DNA of 64,000 bases from Chryseobacterium indologenes (GTDB lineage Bacteria > Bacteroidota > Bacteroidia > Flavobacteriales > Weeksellaceae), in assembly GCA_016025055.1 (NCBI GenBank), contig CP065590.1, forward strand, positions 4,402,001 through 4,466,000. Reading direction: 5' to 3'. The position numbers were made by a program, and so were the translations under genes. The notes beneath the pieces are model-generated. The model had not been told where the DNA came from. It saw only the letters and a list, made by a program, of their open reading frames with translations, and searched no databases. This document shows positions 28,284 to 36,545 of the stretch, one piece after another (the stretch's first letter is position 1; each line of letters begins with the position of its first letter).

Positions 28284-29174
28284 ATGACGAAACCTGTTGG
28301 AAAATTAATAGTTATTGGGGGTGCTGTAAACAAAGGAAGTTTTGCAGAAACCGATTATGATCAGAATATTGAAAAGAACCTTAATTTTTTTGAAAGAGGC
28401 ATCTTACGAAAGATCATCAATGAATCAAAACATAAGGAAGATTCTGTAATTGAGATTGTAACTACCGCTTCCCAGATTCCGCAGATTGTAGGCTCCGAAT
28501 ATAAAAAAGCATTTGAATTTTTGGGCGCTAAAAATGTGAACGTCCTAGATATCCACAACCGTGAGGAGGCCAATTCTGACGCTATGGTTGCAAGAGCAAA
28601 TGCTGCTGATGTAATGATGCTTACCGGAGGTGATCAATTGAGACTGACCTCTATTCTTGGAGGAACCCGTTTTCATGATACCATTTTACTGAAATATCAG
28701 GAACAGGATTTCATTTATTCCGGAACATCGGCAGGTGCTGCGGCAGCTTCCGAAAATATGATTTATCAGGGAAGCAGCTCTGAAGCTTTATTAAAAGGAG
28801 AAATTAAAACGACACAAGGACTGGGCCTGATCGATAATGTTATCATTGATACTCACTTTGTACAAAGAGGGAGAATCGGACGCCTTTTCCAGGCTGTAGT
28901 GAATAACCCGAGAACGCTGGGTATCGGGCTTGGTGAAGACACCGGACTGTTTATTCATAATGACGTGATGACCGCTGTAGGTTCCGGACTTGTTATCCTG
29001 GTAGACGGAAGGTTTATTAAAGATACCAACCTTACCAACATCAATCTTGGAGAGCCTATTTCTATTGACAACCTGACGGTTCATGTAATGTCTATGAATG
29101 ATCATTATGATCTTACAACAAAAACACTTACGATAGAAAACTCACAATTTAATCCGATTCCACAGGATAAGTAG
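28284..29174 (+). CDS. cphB: Cyanophycinase
   Basis: 296 aa serine exopeptidase of family S51 that releases beta-Asp-Arg dipeptides from cyanophycin. The catalytic Ser is S149 in YSGTSAGAAA, and the GGDQ motif (TGGDQLRL) and the late VIIDTHFVQRGRIGRL block match the family. There is no signal peptide, so it acts on intracellular polymer. It is divergent from cphA and 171 bases before the isoaspartyl peptidase. The -7 box is unusually close to the ATG. A few secreted homologues degrade external cyanophycin, but this one appears cytoplasmic. Confidence 0.95.
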   Translation: MTKPVGKLIVIGGAVNKGSFAETDYDQNIEKNLNFFERGILRKIINESKHKEDSVIEIVTTASQIPQIVGSEYKKAFEFLGAKNVNVLDIHNREEANSDAMVARANAADVMMLTGGDQLRLTSILGGTRFHDTILLKYQEQDFIYSGTSAGAAAASENMIYQGSSSEALLKGEIKTTQGLGLIDNVIIDTHFVQRGRIGRLFQAVVNNPRTLGIGLGEDTGLFIHNDVMTAVGSGLVILVDGRFIKDTNLTNINLGEPISIDNLTVHVMSMNDHYDLTTKTLTIENSQFNPIPQDK

Positions 29175-29345
29175 TTCGGGGATGTGAGATTTTATAAATA
29201 ATAAGAATTTAATTTTCGAAAGGCAATACACCCGAAATCCCGGAACACAAGACACGTATTGATCCAGGATATTAATAAAATCCTTATCTTTTCTTCTTAT
29301 TAATAACCGGGCATGAAGCCACGGAACACGAAACCCATACCTATT

Positions 29346-30188
29346 ATGAAAATCATCATCCACGGCGGTTTTTTTTCGGAAAGTGACCAAAGCCATGAAG
29401 TAAAGACTGCAAAACAAAACTCTTTAAAAGAAATTGCCCATAAAGCTTTTGAGTATCTTCAAACACATTCTGCATTTGAGACAGTAGCCTATGCTGTATC
29501 TCTTCTTGAAGATGATCCGCTCTATAATGCCGGAATAGGCTCGCAGATTCAAAGTGACGGAGTGATTCGGATGAGTGCCGCGATCATGAATGGAGAAACA
29601 CAGAAATTGAGCGGAGTAATCAATATACAGGACGTGAAAAACCCTATTTTCGTTGCAAAAAATCTCATTGGTGAAGACGACAGGGTTCTCGGAGGAGAAG
29701 GAGCAAAACGCTATGCATCAGAACATGGTTTTGAAAATTTCTCAACGGAAATCCCGCAAAGAAGGTCTGAATATGAAGCTAAAATGAATAGTGGCGGAAA
29801 AGGAACTGTAGGTTGCGTAGCAATCGATAAAGATGGAAAATTAGCCGTTGCGACTTCTACAGGAGGAAAAGGCTTTGAAATTCCGGGAAGGATTTCCGAT
29901 TCGGCTACTGTGGCCGGAAATTATGCCAATGCTTTTTGTGCAGTAAGCTGTACGGGTGTGGGTGAAGATATCGTAAGCAATGCTACCGCTGCTAAAATTG
30001 TAACAAGGGTTACTGACGGGATGAGTCTGGAAACAGCGTTCAGCAAAACTTTTGACGAATTAAAAACCATCGATGGGTTTGCGGGGGCCATCGCTATTGA
30101 TAAAGAAGGGAATGTATATCACAAAGATTCCTATCCGACCATGGTTTTCGCAAGTTTTGACGGAGAAATTTTTGAGGTCTTCTCTTAA
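29346..30188 (+). CDS. iaaA: Isoaspartyl peptidase / plant-type L-asparaginase
   Basis: 280 aa Ntn-hydrolase that can cleave beta-linked Asp dipeptides, including the beta-Asp-Arg made by cyanophycinase, giving free Asp and Arg. The catalytic Thr is T154 in GGKGTVGCVAI, exposed by autocleavage between G153 and T154. Other motifs: IHGGFF at the start, NAGIGSQIQSDG, and GRISDSAT. I prefer ATG at 29346 (MKIIIHGG), since an in-frame extension back to 29313 has no support. It follows cyanophycinase on the same strand and completes degradation of cyanophycin. Confidence 0.93.
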   Translation: MKIIIHGGFFSESDQSHEVKTAKQNSLKEIAHKAFEYLQTHSAFETVAYAVSLLEDDPLYNAGIGSQIQSDGVIRMSAAIMNGETQKLSGVINIQDVKNPIFVAKNLIGEDDRVLGGEGAKRYASEHGFENFSTEIPQRRSEYEAKMNSGGKGTVGCVAIDKDGKLAVATSTGGKGFEIPGRISDSATVAGNYANAFCAVSCTGVGEDIVSNATAAKIVTRVTDGMSLETAFSKTFDELKTIDGFAGAIAIDKEGNVYHKDSYPTMVFASFDGEIFEVFS

Positions 30189-30286
30189 ATTTAACATTTA
30201 TTTATAATTAGACTTAATTTTTTGGCACGTATTTTACATAAGTATTAATAACAAACTTTAATATTAATATTTTAAAAATAGAAATC

Positions 30287-30523
30287 ATGGGAAACAAGAC
30301 AAAAGGCTTATTAGCTTTACTAGGATTAGGTGCAATAGCTTATTGGAAGTATAAAAATTCATCTCCTGAAGACCAACAGGCTGTAAAAGACAAAATCAAT
30401 ACAGCAAAAGACAATCTGAATAAATGGGGAAATGACATTAAGACTAAAGCTAACGATGTGGCTTCCCAGGTTCAAAATAAAGTAGACGAAGCTAAAACAA
30501 AAGCTGAAGACTCTTTAAGCTAA
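30287..30523 (+). CDS. Small YtxH-like membrane-anchored protein
   Basis: 78 aa. An N-terminal hydrophobic segment (GLLALLGLGAIAYW) is followed by a Lys/Asp/Ala-rich amphipathic tail with coiled-coil character (KDKINTAKDNLNKW, QNKVDEAKTKAE). This pattern fits the YtxH or general-stress protein group. It ends just ahead of a strong terminator hairpin. Function unknown. Confidence 0.75.
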   Translation: MGNKTKGLLALLGLGAIAYWKYKNSSPEDQQAVKDKINTAKDNLNKWGNDIKTKANDVASQVQNKVDEAKTKAEDSLS

Positions 30524-30557
30524 AGCAGACAGTAGTTTTTTTAACATTCATATATGG

Positions 30558-30590
30558 AAAAAGTCATCACAGTAATAGTGATGACTTTTT
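30558..30590. terminator. Strong hairpin terminator
   Basis: Arms AAAAAGTCATCAC and GTGATGACTTTTT pair perfectly over 13 bp with a 7-base loop, and the T-run continues beyond. It can serve the small membrane protein gene on the plus strand and the methyltransferase gene on the minus strand. Confidence 0.88.
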
Positions 30591-30610
30591 TTACTTTAAA
30601 ACACAAGATC

Positions 30611-31402
30611 TTATTTTTTCTGTGCAACAAAGGCGTATACCAATGGAATTTTGTTTCCAAACTGAGGGATTCTCCATTTTCCCTTTTCAAATTCTTCCAC
30701 ATGCCTGAAACACGGATAAGGTGACCAGTCATATTCCTGAAAAGTCTGCAAAGTCATTTCTTTTTTAATTACATTATCCAGCACCTCCGCCAAAGAATGA
30801 TTCCACATTACATATTCCTGTACAATAGGCGCCGACTGATCAGCATACGTACCTTCATACGTTTCTACAATCGGCTTTTCATTAAAATAATTGTAGGCTA
30901 CTTTTGTAAAATCATCATCAAACATCCATACTACAGGATGAAATTCTGCCATGATAAACTTACCTTCCGGCTTCAGAAAATGACGAATAACGCCGGCCCA
31001 TTTTTCAAGATCAGGAAGCCACCCTATTGTACCATAGCTTGTATACACGATATCAAACTTTTGATGTAAAGTATTAGGCAGCTCATAGACATCCGAACAT
31101 ATAAATTCCGTATCTGTTCCGCATTTCCGGGCAAGTTCTCTTCCTGCTTCTATAGCTTTATCCGAAAGATCGATCCCGGTTACTTTGGCTCCCATTCTTG
31201 AAAGTGAAATAGAGTCTTGCCCAAAATGGCACTGCAGGTGCAGAATGCTTTTTCCTTTCACATCTCCCAGAAGCTCCAGCTCAATGGAATTAAGAGATGT
31301 TCTTCCATTCAGAAATTCATCCACAAAATAGAAATCTGACTTCAGATGAGGTTCTACTTTAGCATTCCATGATTTTTTATTTATTTCTAGGTAATTTTCC
31401 AT
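30611..31402 (-). CDS. Class I SAM-dependent methyltransferase
   Basis: 263 aa. A Rossmann-fold methyltransferase with motif I around LHLQCHFGQDSIS, an acidic residue ending strand 2 in VTGIDLSDKAIEAG, and FDIVYTSYGTIGWLPDLEKWAGV as motifs near III/IV. The C-terminal part (DWSPYPCFRHVEE) matches a group of small-molecule methyltransferases of unknown substrate. Operon context is weak: it lies 38 bases downstream of the acetyltransferase gene on the same strand. Confidence 0.88.
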   Translation of the reverse strand: MENYLEINKKSWNAKVEPHLKSDFYFVDEFLNGRTSLNSIELELLGDVKGKSILHLQCHFGQDSISLSRMGAKVTGIDLSDKAIEAGRELARKCGTDTEFICSDVYELPNTLHQKFDIVYTSYGTIGWLPDLEKWAGVIRHFLKPEGKFIMAEFHPVVWMFDDDFTKVAYNYFNEKPIVETYEGTYADQSAPIVQEYVMWNHSLAEVLDNVIKKEMTLQTFQEYDWSPYPCFRHVEEFEKGKWRIPQFGNKIPLVYAFVAQKK

Positions 31403-31440
31403 TGTTTTGTTTTTTATTATTCATTTTCATTTCCCACTGT

Positions 31441-32085
31441 TTAACATTCTTTATTTGGAATCACGATGGAAGAATGTAAGCAGTATACCTTCCATCCTAA
31501 GGTTTCGTACAGGAGTCTTCCCTCTTCAGTTGCTACTAAAAGATTATTAAAAAATCCTTTTGACAAAGCTATTTTTTCAAGTTCCTTTAATAAAAATGAG
31601 GCCAGACCTTTTCTTTGATGTTTTACTTCAGTGACAATCCTGTCGTAGACAGCAACATCATCTGTCAGGGAGACACGGCCTATGGAAGCCTGTTCACCAT
31701 TTTCAGCTACAGCCTTCACCACATACGTTGAATTGTATTCAGAGAATTCCAGATGATATCCATTGGCCAGACTGATAGTCCCAAAATTCATCGGGTGAAA
31801 ACAGGTCATCAGATATCCCTGAGGCTGCAGTTCCCATTTTTCAGGAATACGTTGTATCCATTCCTCCGGAGGTGTATTCACTTTGAGATACACCCACGGT
31901 TCGTCAATTGAACGGGTAAGTTGAAAAAAATCTTCATCAGGTTCAGGGAAAACATAACGCTCTTTTTGCTTTTCGTCGCCTACGAAAACGTAAAACCCGG
32001 ATTTATATTGGACGGGAAAAGATACTTCTCTTGACAAACACCATCCTTTGATCCATTTTTCAACAATTTCAGCTTTATCCTTCAT
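31441..32085 (-). CDS. GNAT-family N-acetyltransferase
   Basis: 214 aa with a C-terminal GNAT fold. The acetyl-CoA motif appears as VKHQRKGLASFLLKELEKI, matching the Q/RxxGxG/A rule, with a following LVATEEGRLLYETLGW. The N-terminal 90 residues are a less-conserved domain. The substrate cannot be guessed. It sits between the methyltransferase and the SHOCT gene pair, all on the minus strand with short spacers, so a polycistronic message is possible. Confidence 0.82.
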   Translation of the reverse strand: MKDKAEIVEKWIKGWCLSREVSFPVQYKSGFYVFVGDEKQKERYVFPEPDEDFFQLTRSIDEPWVYLKVNTPPEEWIQRIPEKWELQPQGYLMTCFHPMNFGTISLANGYHLEFSEYNSTYVVKAVAENGEQASIGRVSLTDDVAVYDRIVTEVKHQRKGLASFLLKELEKIALSKGFFNNLLVATEEGRLLYETLGWKVYCLHSSIVIPNKEC

Positions 32086-32104
32086 GATTCAATGTTAAAA
32101 GATT

Positions 32105-32932
32105 TTATTTTAATTGGTCCAGTAATTTTCTTTTTTGTTCTGTAAACTCTGTATCGGTTAGAATACCGTTTTCTCTCAATTTTCCTAATTGTTCCAATTG
32201 TTCAAAAATAACCATGGATGGAATTTCTGTTACAGGATTTTGCATATTTTGTTGAGGAATTTTAGGATTGTTATAAAGATTTTTTATTTGGTCATAGAAT
32301 TTCTCTGCATCCTCTTTATCCATATAACACTCAAACTCAACGGTTCTTTCATCCAGATGCAGGCGAATAACGGGTGACCGTGGATCTGCCACAAAACTTA
32401 CTGACTCTATGGTTTCATTGGGATAATCATTGATCTTTGCTGCTCCAAACATAGATTTGGAAACGGATAATATTCTCATCGGTGTCGCAATCAATAGTCC
32501 CGCGTCCAATGTATTCACAAACTGAGCATCGGTGATGGCAAGTATTTGTTCATCCTCAGCAATAAGGAAAGGAAGCTCTTTAATTTCTCCTTTTGTAAAT
32601 ACGGAAAGATTGGCATTTAAACTTTCAAGTTCATACTTAATTTTTCTTTTTCTCTGTTTATATATCTCCTTTGGAATGTCATAGGTAATCTTAGGAGGAG
32701 CCGCCTCTGTTTTTTCTAAAGGATGAATTGGGTTTGCACTGACTTTTTTCAGCAAGTTTTTAATATCTTCAATACTGAAATTATGGAGATTGTACAGCAA
32801 CTCCTGATTGATCGTACTTGCTTTATCCAGGCATTTATTACACAAAACGCCATTATCAGAAAGTTTATTCTCTCCTAACAAAGTATCCATGGGCGTTAAT
32901 TCTGCGCCGCACAATGAACAATTATTACTCAT
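32105..32932 (-). CDS. Zinc-ribbon / PH-like / SHOCT protein, copy 2
   Basis: 275 aa. Three parts: an N-terminal zinc ribbon with C5-x-x-C8 and C31-x-x-C34 (DUF4428-like), a middle beta-rich PH-like domain (about residues 120-215; KINDYPNETIESVSF, IRLHLDERTVEFECY), and a C-terminal SHOCT helix pair (LEQLGKLRENGILTDTEF). It is a paralogue of the gene immediately upstream, which ends two bases before its ATG. SHOCT pairs often act in oligomerisation or membrane contact. The function is unknown. Confidence 0.82.
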   Translation of the reverse strand: MSNNCSLCGAELTPMDTLLGENKLSDNGVLCNKCLDKASTINQELLYNLHNFSIEDIKNLLKKVSANPIHPLEKTEAAPPKITYDIPKEIYKQRKRKIKYELESLNANLSVFTKGEIKELPFLIAEDEQILAITDAQFVNTLDAGLLIATPMRILSVSKSMFGAAKINDYPNETIESVSFVADPRSPVIRLHLDERTVEFECYMDKEDAEKFYDQIKNLYNNPKIPQQNMQNPVTEIPSMVIFEQLEQLGKLRENGILTDTEFTEQKRKLLDQLK

Positions 32933-32934
32933 TT

Positions 32935-33804
32935 TTACAATTTATCAAGAAGCTTTTTCTTTTGCTCTGCAAACTCCTGTTCAGTTAAAACTCCGATTTC
33001 CCTTAGCTTCCCAAGCTTTTCCAGTTGCTCAAAAACAGTAGCAGAATCTTCTTTATTGGTATTTGTGGTGTATACATTTTCCTGAACCAGCCCCGGAATA
33101 TTGTGTTGAAATGTGGGTAAGGATTCAGTGTGTGGATTCTGATATCTTTCCGGATATTGAATATTTCCGTTGACAACATTGGAGAATGTTCTACCGTCAC
33201 TTTTATTATGAAGTTTAAATTCTGCTGAAGCTCCTTTAATATTGACTTTTAAAATAGAATACATCAGGCTTTCAATATGATCTATAGAGATAATTTCCCG
33301 AATAGGAAATTCATTCCGAACGATACCGCCAAGGATTTTTTTATCAATAAAAACAACACGCCAAGGTGTTGCGAAGACAATTCCTTCACGATTATTCTGA
33401 AGATATATACATTCGGCAATTGCCAGAAGATTTTCATTTTTATCCAACACGGTATCCAGCACATTTACTTCTTCATTGGCAAGTACGCTGAGTCTGGCAT
33501 TTAAAGCTACAATCTGATCTTTGATTTCGTCAAGTCTGCTGGGGGCATCATATTCATAAGAACTTCCACCTGAGTATGATGGTCCTGAAGTTTTTTGGCT
33601 GGCATCAATCTTACTTTTAAGAAACATTCCTGTGATCTCTGCAAAATAAAATTGATCTAAAGTATTGACAAGATCTCTATTGATGGTAATGGCTTTTGTG
33701 AAACATCCGGCACACAAGTAACCGCCATCTGCCAATTTGTTTTTTCCTACAAGCATATCTGTAGAGGTGAGTGGAGTTCCACATAGTGCACAAATAGTAT
33801 CCAT
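32935..33804 (-). CDS. Zinc-ribbon / PH-like / SHOCT protein, copy 1
   Basis: 289 aa, with the same order of domains as its neighbour: a zinc ribbon (C5, C8, then CAGC in the YLCAGC context), a Ser/Gly-rich linker (GPSYSGGSSYEYD), a PH-like domain (FPIREIISIDHIESL), and a C-terminal SHOCT segment (LEKLGKLREIGVLTEQEF). The two genes are tandem copies that diverged well beyond simple duplication. It is upstream of copy 2 by 2 bases, so both are made from one message. Transcribed away from the hisS side, with 271 bases of mostly AT-rich sequence between. Confidence 0.82.
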   Translation of the reverse strand: MDTICALCGTPLTSTDMLVGKNKLADGGYLCAGCFTKAITINRDLVNTLDQFYFAEITGMFLKSKIDASQKTSGPSYSGGSSYEYDAPSRLDEIKDQIVALNARLSVLANEEVNVLDTVLDKNENLLAIAECIYLQNNREGIVFATPWRVVFIDKKILGGIVRNEFPIREIISIDHIESLMYSILKVNIKGASAEFKLHNKSDGRTFSNVVNGNIQYPERYQNPHTESLPTFQHNIPGLVQENVYTTNTNKEDSATVFEQLEKLGKLREIGVLTEQEFAEQKKKLLDKL

Positions 33805-34075
33805 TTGGTTTTTATGTTTAAAAGTTTTTTATTAAAACAAAGACTGATATTCACTTTGCCTTTTATTTATCGAACCAAATTACAAATTCTCCACTAATTT
33901 TTCCAGCTTAAAGATTAAAATCTTATTTTATTGAATATCCGTACTATTCGGATAAATAAAAAAAGTGACAGCAAAAATCAAAGATATTTACGGCCACTTT
34001 TGTGTAATATTTAGTTTTTAAAAACCATTATATCCAAGACTTATAGAATAATCTTGAAAAACCATGGTTAATAAA

Positions 34076-35425
34076 TTATCCCAGAAACTCTTCTACAGAA
34101 AGTGTTTTTTGTTCCCCGGCTTCCAGATTTTTGAAAGTCACAGTATTATTTTTAATTTCTTCCTCTCCAAGGAAAACAAGATTTTTAATACCTTTCTTTT
34201 CAGCATAAGTAAACTGTTTATTCAGCTTCGCACTCTCCGGATACAATTCCGCAGAAACTCCCTTAGCTCTTAACTGCATAATAAGTTTTAAAGCATCTGT
34301 TGTTTCTTCACCTCCAAAGTTAGCAAATAAGTACTCTATTTTAGAGGTTGCTTCTTCAGGGAAAAGGTTTAATTCCTCCATTACCAGATAAATTCTGTCG
34401 AGACCGAATGATATTCCGATTCCCGGTACGTTTTTAACTCCGAAAACTTCAGTAAGATTGTCATATCGGCCACCTCCACCGATAGATCCCATGGCAACTT
34501 CGTCGGCTTTCACTTCAAAAATAGCTCCGGTATAATATTCTAATCCTCTGGCCAGGGTAATGTTGAATACCAGATTTTGTGCATCAACACCAAGATTTAG
34601 AGATTGTGTAAGAACAAATTCAAGTTCTTCTACTCCCTGCAGGCCAATTTCATTGCCTGCAAATTTTTCTTTAAGCTGAAGAAGGTTTTCGAGTGCATCA
34701 TCAGTCTGTTCAAATAAGAAATCTAGTTTATCAATAGATTCCTGGGCAATTTCTCTTTCCAGTAATTCTTTTACAACTCCTTCTTTTCCGATTTTATCAA
34801 GTTTGTCCAAGGCTACTGTAAAATCGATCAGCTTATCTGTAATCCCGGCATATTCTGCCAATCCGGAAAGTATTTTCCTATTGTTCATATGAATGGTCAC
34901 AGGAACTTTCAAGTCTGAAAATGACTTTAAATATAATTGCACAAGGTCTACCTCCTGAAATAAGCTTTCACTGCCTACCACATCTGCATCACATTGATAG
35001 AATTCTCTGAATCTTCCTTTCTGGGGCCTGTCTGCCCTCCAAACCGGCTGAATCTGGTAACGTTTGAAAGGAAATGTCAATTTACCATGATTCATTGCCA
35101 CAAATCTTGCAAAAGGTACAGTAAGGTCATAACGAAGGGCTTTGTCAGAAATTTGTGAGGTTAATTTTTGATGATTTTTATGATCCCAATCCTCCTGGTT
35201 TACTTTTGAGGTGTACTCTCCGGAGTTTAGGATTTTAAAGATCAACCGATCACCTTCTTCTCCGTACTTTCCTGTCAAAGTAGAAAGATTTTCAAAGCTT
35301 GGGGTTTCCAATGGCTGGAATCCGAACAATTCAAAATTATTCTGTAAGATAGTAATGATATATTTTCTTCTTGATACTTCCTGTGCCGTAAAATCTCTCG
35401 TTCCTTTTGCTAAACTTGGCTTCAT
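34076..35425 (-). CDS. hisS: Histidyl-tRNA synthetase
   Basis: 449 aa class II synthetase that charges tRNA-His. Motif 2 region [13 protein letters not shown], the histidine-specific [21 protein letters not shown] and motif 3 [14 protein letters not shown] are all present, with the anticodon-binding domain at the C-terminus. Length is normal. A TAnnTTTG box lies at 35451-35458 on the minus strand, about 26 bases before the start. It is an essential housekeeping gene and a useful anchor for comparing gene order. Confidence 0.97.
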   Translation of the reverse strand: MKPSLAKGTRDFTAQEVSRRKYIITILQNNFELFGFQPLETPSFENLSTLTGKYGEEGDRLIFKILNSGEYTSKVNQEDWDHKNHQKLTSQISDKALRYDLTVPFARFVAMNHGKLTFPFKRYQIQPVWRADRPQKGRFREFYQCDADVVGSESLFQEVDLVQLYLKSFSDLKVPVTIHMNNRKILSGLAEYAGITDKLIDFTVALDKLDKIGKEGVVKELLEREIAQESIDKLDFLFEQTDDALENLLQLKEKFAGNEIGLQGVEELEFVLTQSLNLGVDAQNLVFNITLARGLEYYTGAIFEVKADEVAMGSIGGGGRYDNLTEVFGVKNVPGIGISFGLDRIYLVMEELNLFPEEATSKIEYLFANFGGEETTDALKLIMQLRAKGVSAELYPESAKLNKQFTYAEKKGIKNLVFLGEEEIKNNTVTFKNLEAGEQKTLSVEEFLG

Positions 35426-35450
35426 TTCTTGTATGTCATTTTGATAAATG

Positions 35451-35458
35451 CAAAAATA
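35451..35458 (-). promoter_or_regulatory. -7 box (TATTTTTG, minus strand) of hisS
   Basis: Exact TAnnTTTG on the minus strand, 25 bases before the hisS start codon. No clear -33 element. Confidence 0.45.
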
Positions 35459-35484
35459 AGGAATTGCAAGGACTTTACACAGGT

Positions 35485-35519
35485 AAAAAGCTGAAGAACG
35501 GAATATTCTCCAGCTTTTT
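35485..35519 (-). terminator. Terminator of the ssb-HRDC pair
   Basis: Arms AAAAAGCTG and CAGCTTTTT pair over 9 bp, with additional partial pairing AGAA/TTCT inside. It is 17 bases beyond the stop of the HRDC gene and is followed on the minus strand by T-rich sequence. Confidence 0.75.
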
Positions 35520-35536
35520 CATCATTTATTCTACAA

Positions 35537-35992
35537 TCAGACGCTTTCCAGAATTTCTAATATCTCCTGACCATAATTTTCGATCTTGTGTTTACCAAAT
35601 CCTTTGATTTCCAGTAATTCTTCTTTCTTGGCGGGTTTGTATTTAGCCACAGACGTGAGTTCTTTATTACTGGCAATAAAGTATGTGGGAAGATTTTGTT
35701 CTCTTGCTTTCTCTGATCTCCAAAGTTTTAAGGCACTGAGGATTTGTTCTTCGTCAGCATTGAGAAGGTCATTTTCTACAGAATACTTGATTATTTTGGG
35801 TTCTTTCACTGTATTTCTTATTTGTTTTAGTTCTTCAAAATATAAGATAACAGACCAATAACACTCATCACCAACAAAAGCTGTTTCAACTTTTATAATG
35901 TCATGTACTTCCAGAAAATCATCGAGTGTTTTCTGATCCTGGTAAAGGAATTCTTCCGGAAGCCTTACTTTAAAAACTTTCACTTTCATCAT
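35537..35992 (-). CDS. HRDC-domain protein
   Basis: About 151 aa when started at 35992 (MMKVKVFKVRL); a longer frame back to 36037 overlaps ssb and is unlikely. The C-terminal 75 residues are an HRDC domain (LKLWRSEKAREQNLPTYFIA, then LLEIKGFGKHKIENYG), the helical module that binds nucleic acid in RecQ helicases and RNase D. The N-terminal part is a small alpha/beta region of unknown type. No helicase or nuclease motif is present. Being 16 bases after ssb suggests a DNA-repair or replication accessory role. Confidence 0.85.
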   Translation of the reverse strand: MMKVKVFKVRLPEEFLYQDQKTLDDFLEVHDIIKVETAFVGDECYWSVILYFEELKQIRNTVKEPKIIKYSVENDLLNADEEQILSALKLWRSEKAREQNLPTYFIASNKELTSVAKYKPAKKEELLEIKGFGKHKIENYGQEILEILESV

Positions 35993-36008
35993 TTGTAATT
36001 TTTTAGAA

Positions 36009-36341
36009 TTATTTACTACCGAGCAATAGAATCTCATCTACCCGTATTTCTGTGATATACCGCTTTACCCCTTCCTTATCATCATATGATCTGTAGGTAA
36101 GCTTTCCTTCGATGGCAATTTCTTTTCCTTTGGGTACATATTTCTCAAGGATTTCCGCTACCCTTCCAAAAGCAATCAGATTATGCCATTGAGTTTCTTC
36201 TACTTTTTCTCCTTTAGCATTGGTGTAATGATCCGTGGTGGCTAAAGATACGCTTGCTTTTACATTTCCGTTTTCGAAGTTTACCATTTCAACTTCTTTA
36301 CCTGTGTAACCAATTAATGTTACTTTGTTTCTTAGTGACAT
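36009..36341 (-). CDS. ssb: Short single-stranded DNA-binding protein
   Basis: 110 aa, essentially just the OB fold (LIGYTGKEVEM, TQWHNLIAFGRVAEI, GKLTYRSYDDKEG). It lacks the long Gly/Gln/Pro-rich linker and acidic tail that normally recruit partner proteins; the last residues are EILLLGSK. It is therefore probably a paralogue of the main replicative SSB, which would lie elsewhere. Conserved aromatic residues for ssDNA stacking (such as W in TQWHN) are kept. It precedes the HRDC gene, which may be its partner. Confidence 0.9.
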   Translation of the reverse strand: MSLRNKVTLIGYTGKEVEMVNFENGNVKASVSLATTDHYTNAKGEKVEETQWHNLIAFGRVAEILEKYVPKGKEIAIEGKLTYRSYDDKEGVKRYITEIRVDEILLLGSK

Positions 36342-36483
36342 AACTTTTAGATTTTAAAGATTAATAACTTAGATAAGAGACGTTCACTGCTTTCTCAAAT
36401 CTCTGTTGCAAAGATTGTCATCTCTTCCCGGCTCAGTCGGTTATAAACTATTTAAATTCATTTGTAGTCGTTTGTAGTCGGAT

Positions 36484-36523
36484 ATAAAATAAGGACATTC
36501 AACTTTTGAACATCCTATTTTAT
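36484..36523 (-). terminator. Probable terminator of the O-methyltransferase gene
   Basis: An imperfect inverted repeat (ATAAAATA and TATTTTAT arms, with GGA/TCC and TTCAA/TTGAA pairing inside) lies 22 bases past the stop of the methyltransferase gene on the minus strand. The arms are AT-rich and the two-base mismatch lowers confidence. Confidence 0.5.
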
Positions 36524-36545
36524 TAATGCTTGCAGCAATCTCACT

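Noticed and set aside
29175..29345. Candidate repeat between cphB and iaaA (CCCGGAACACAAGAC and CCACGGAACACGAAACC)
   Set aside because: The two strings are only partly alike and no structure could be shown.
33959..34003. Possible hairpin AAAAGTG / CACTTTT after hisS
   Set aside because: The arms are far apart and AT-rich; not supported enough to list as terminator.
36465..36481. Direct repeat TTTGTAGTCG-TTTGTAGTCG
   Set aside because: Two short copies only, with no spacers, so it is neither a CRISPR nor a clear regulatory element.
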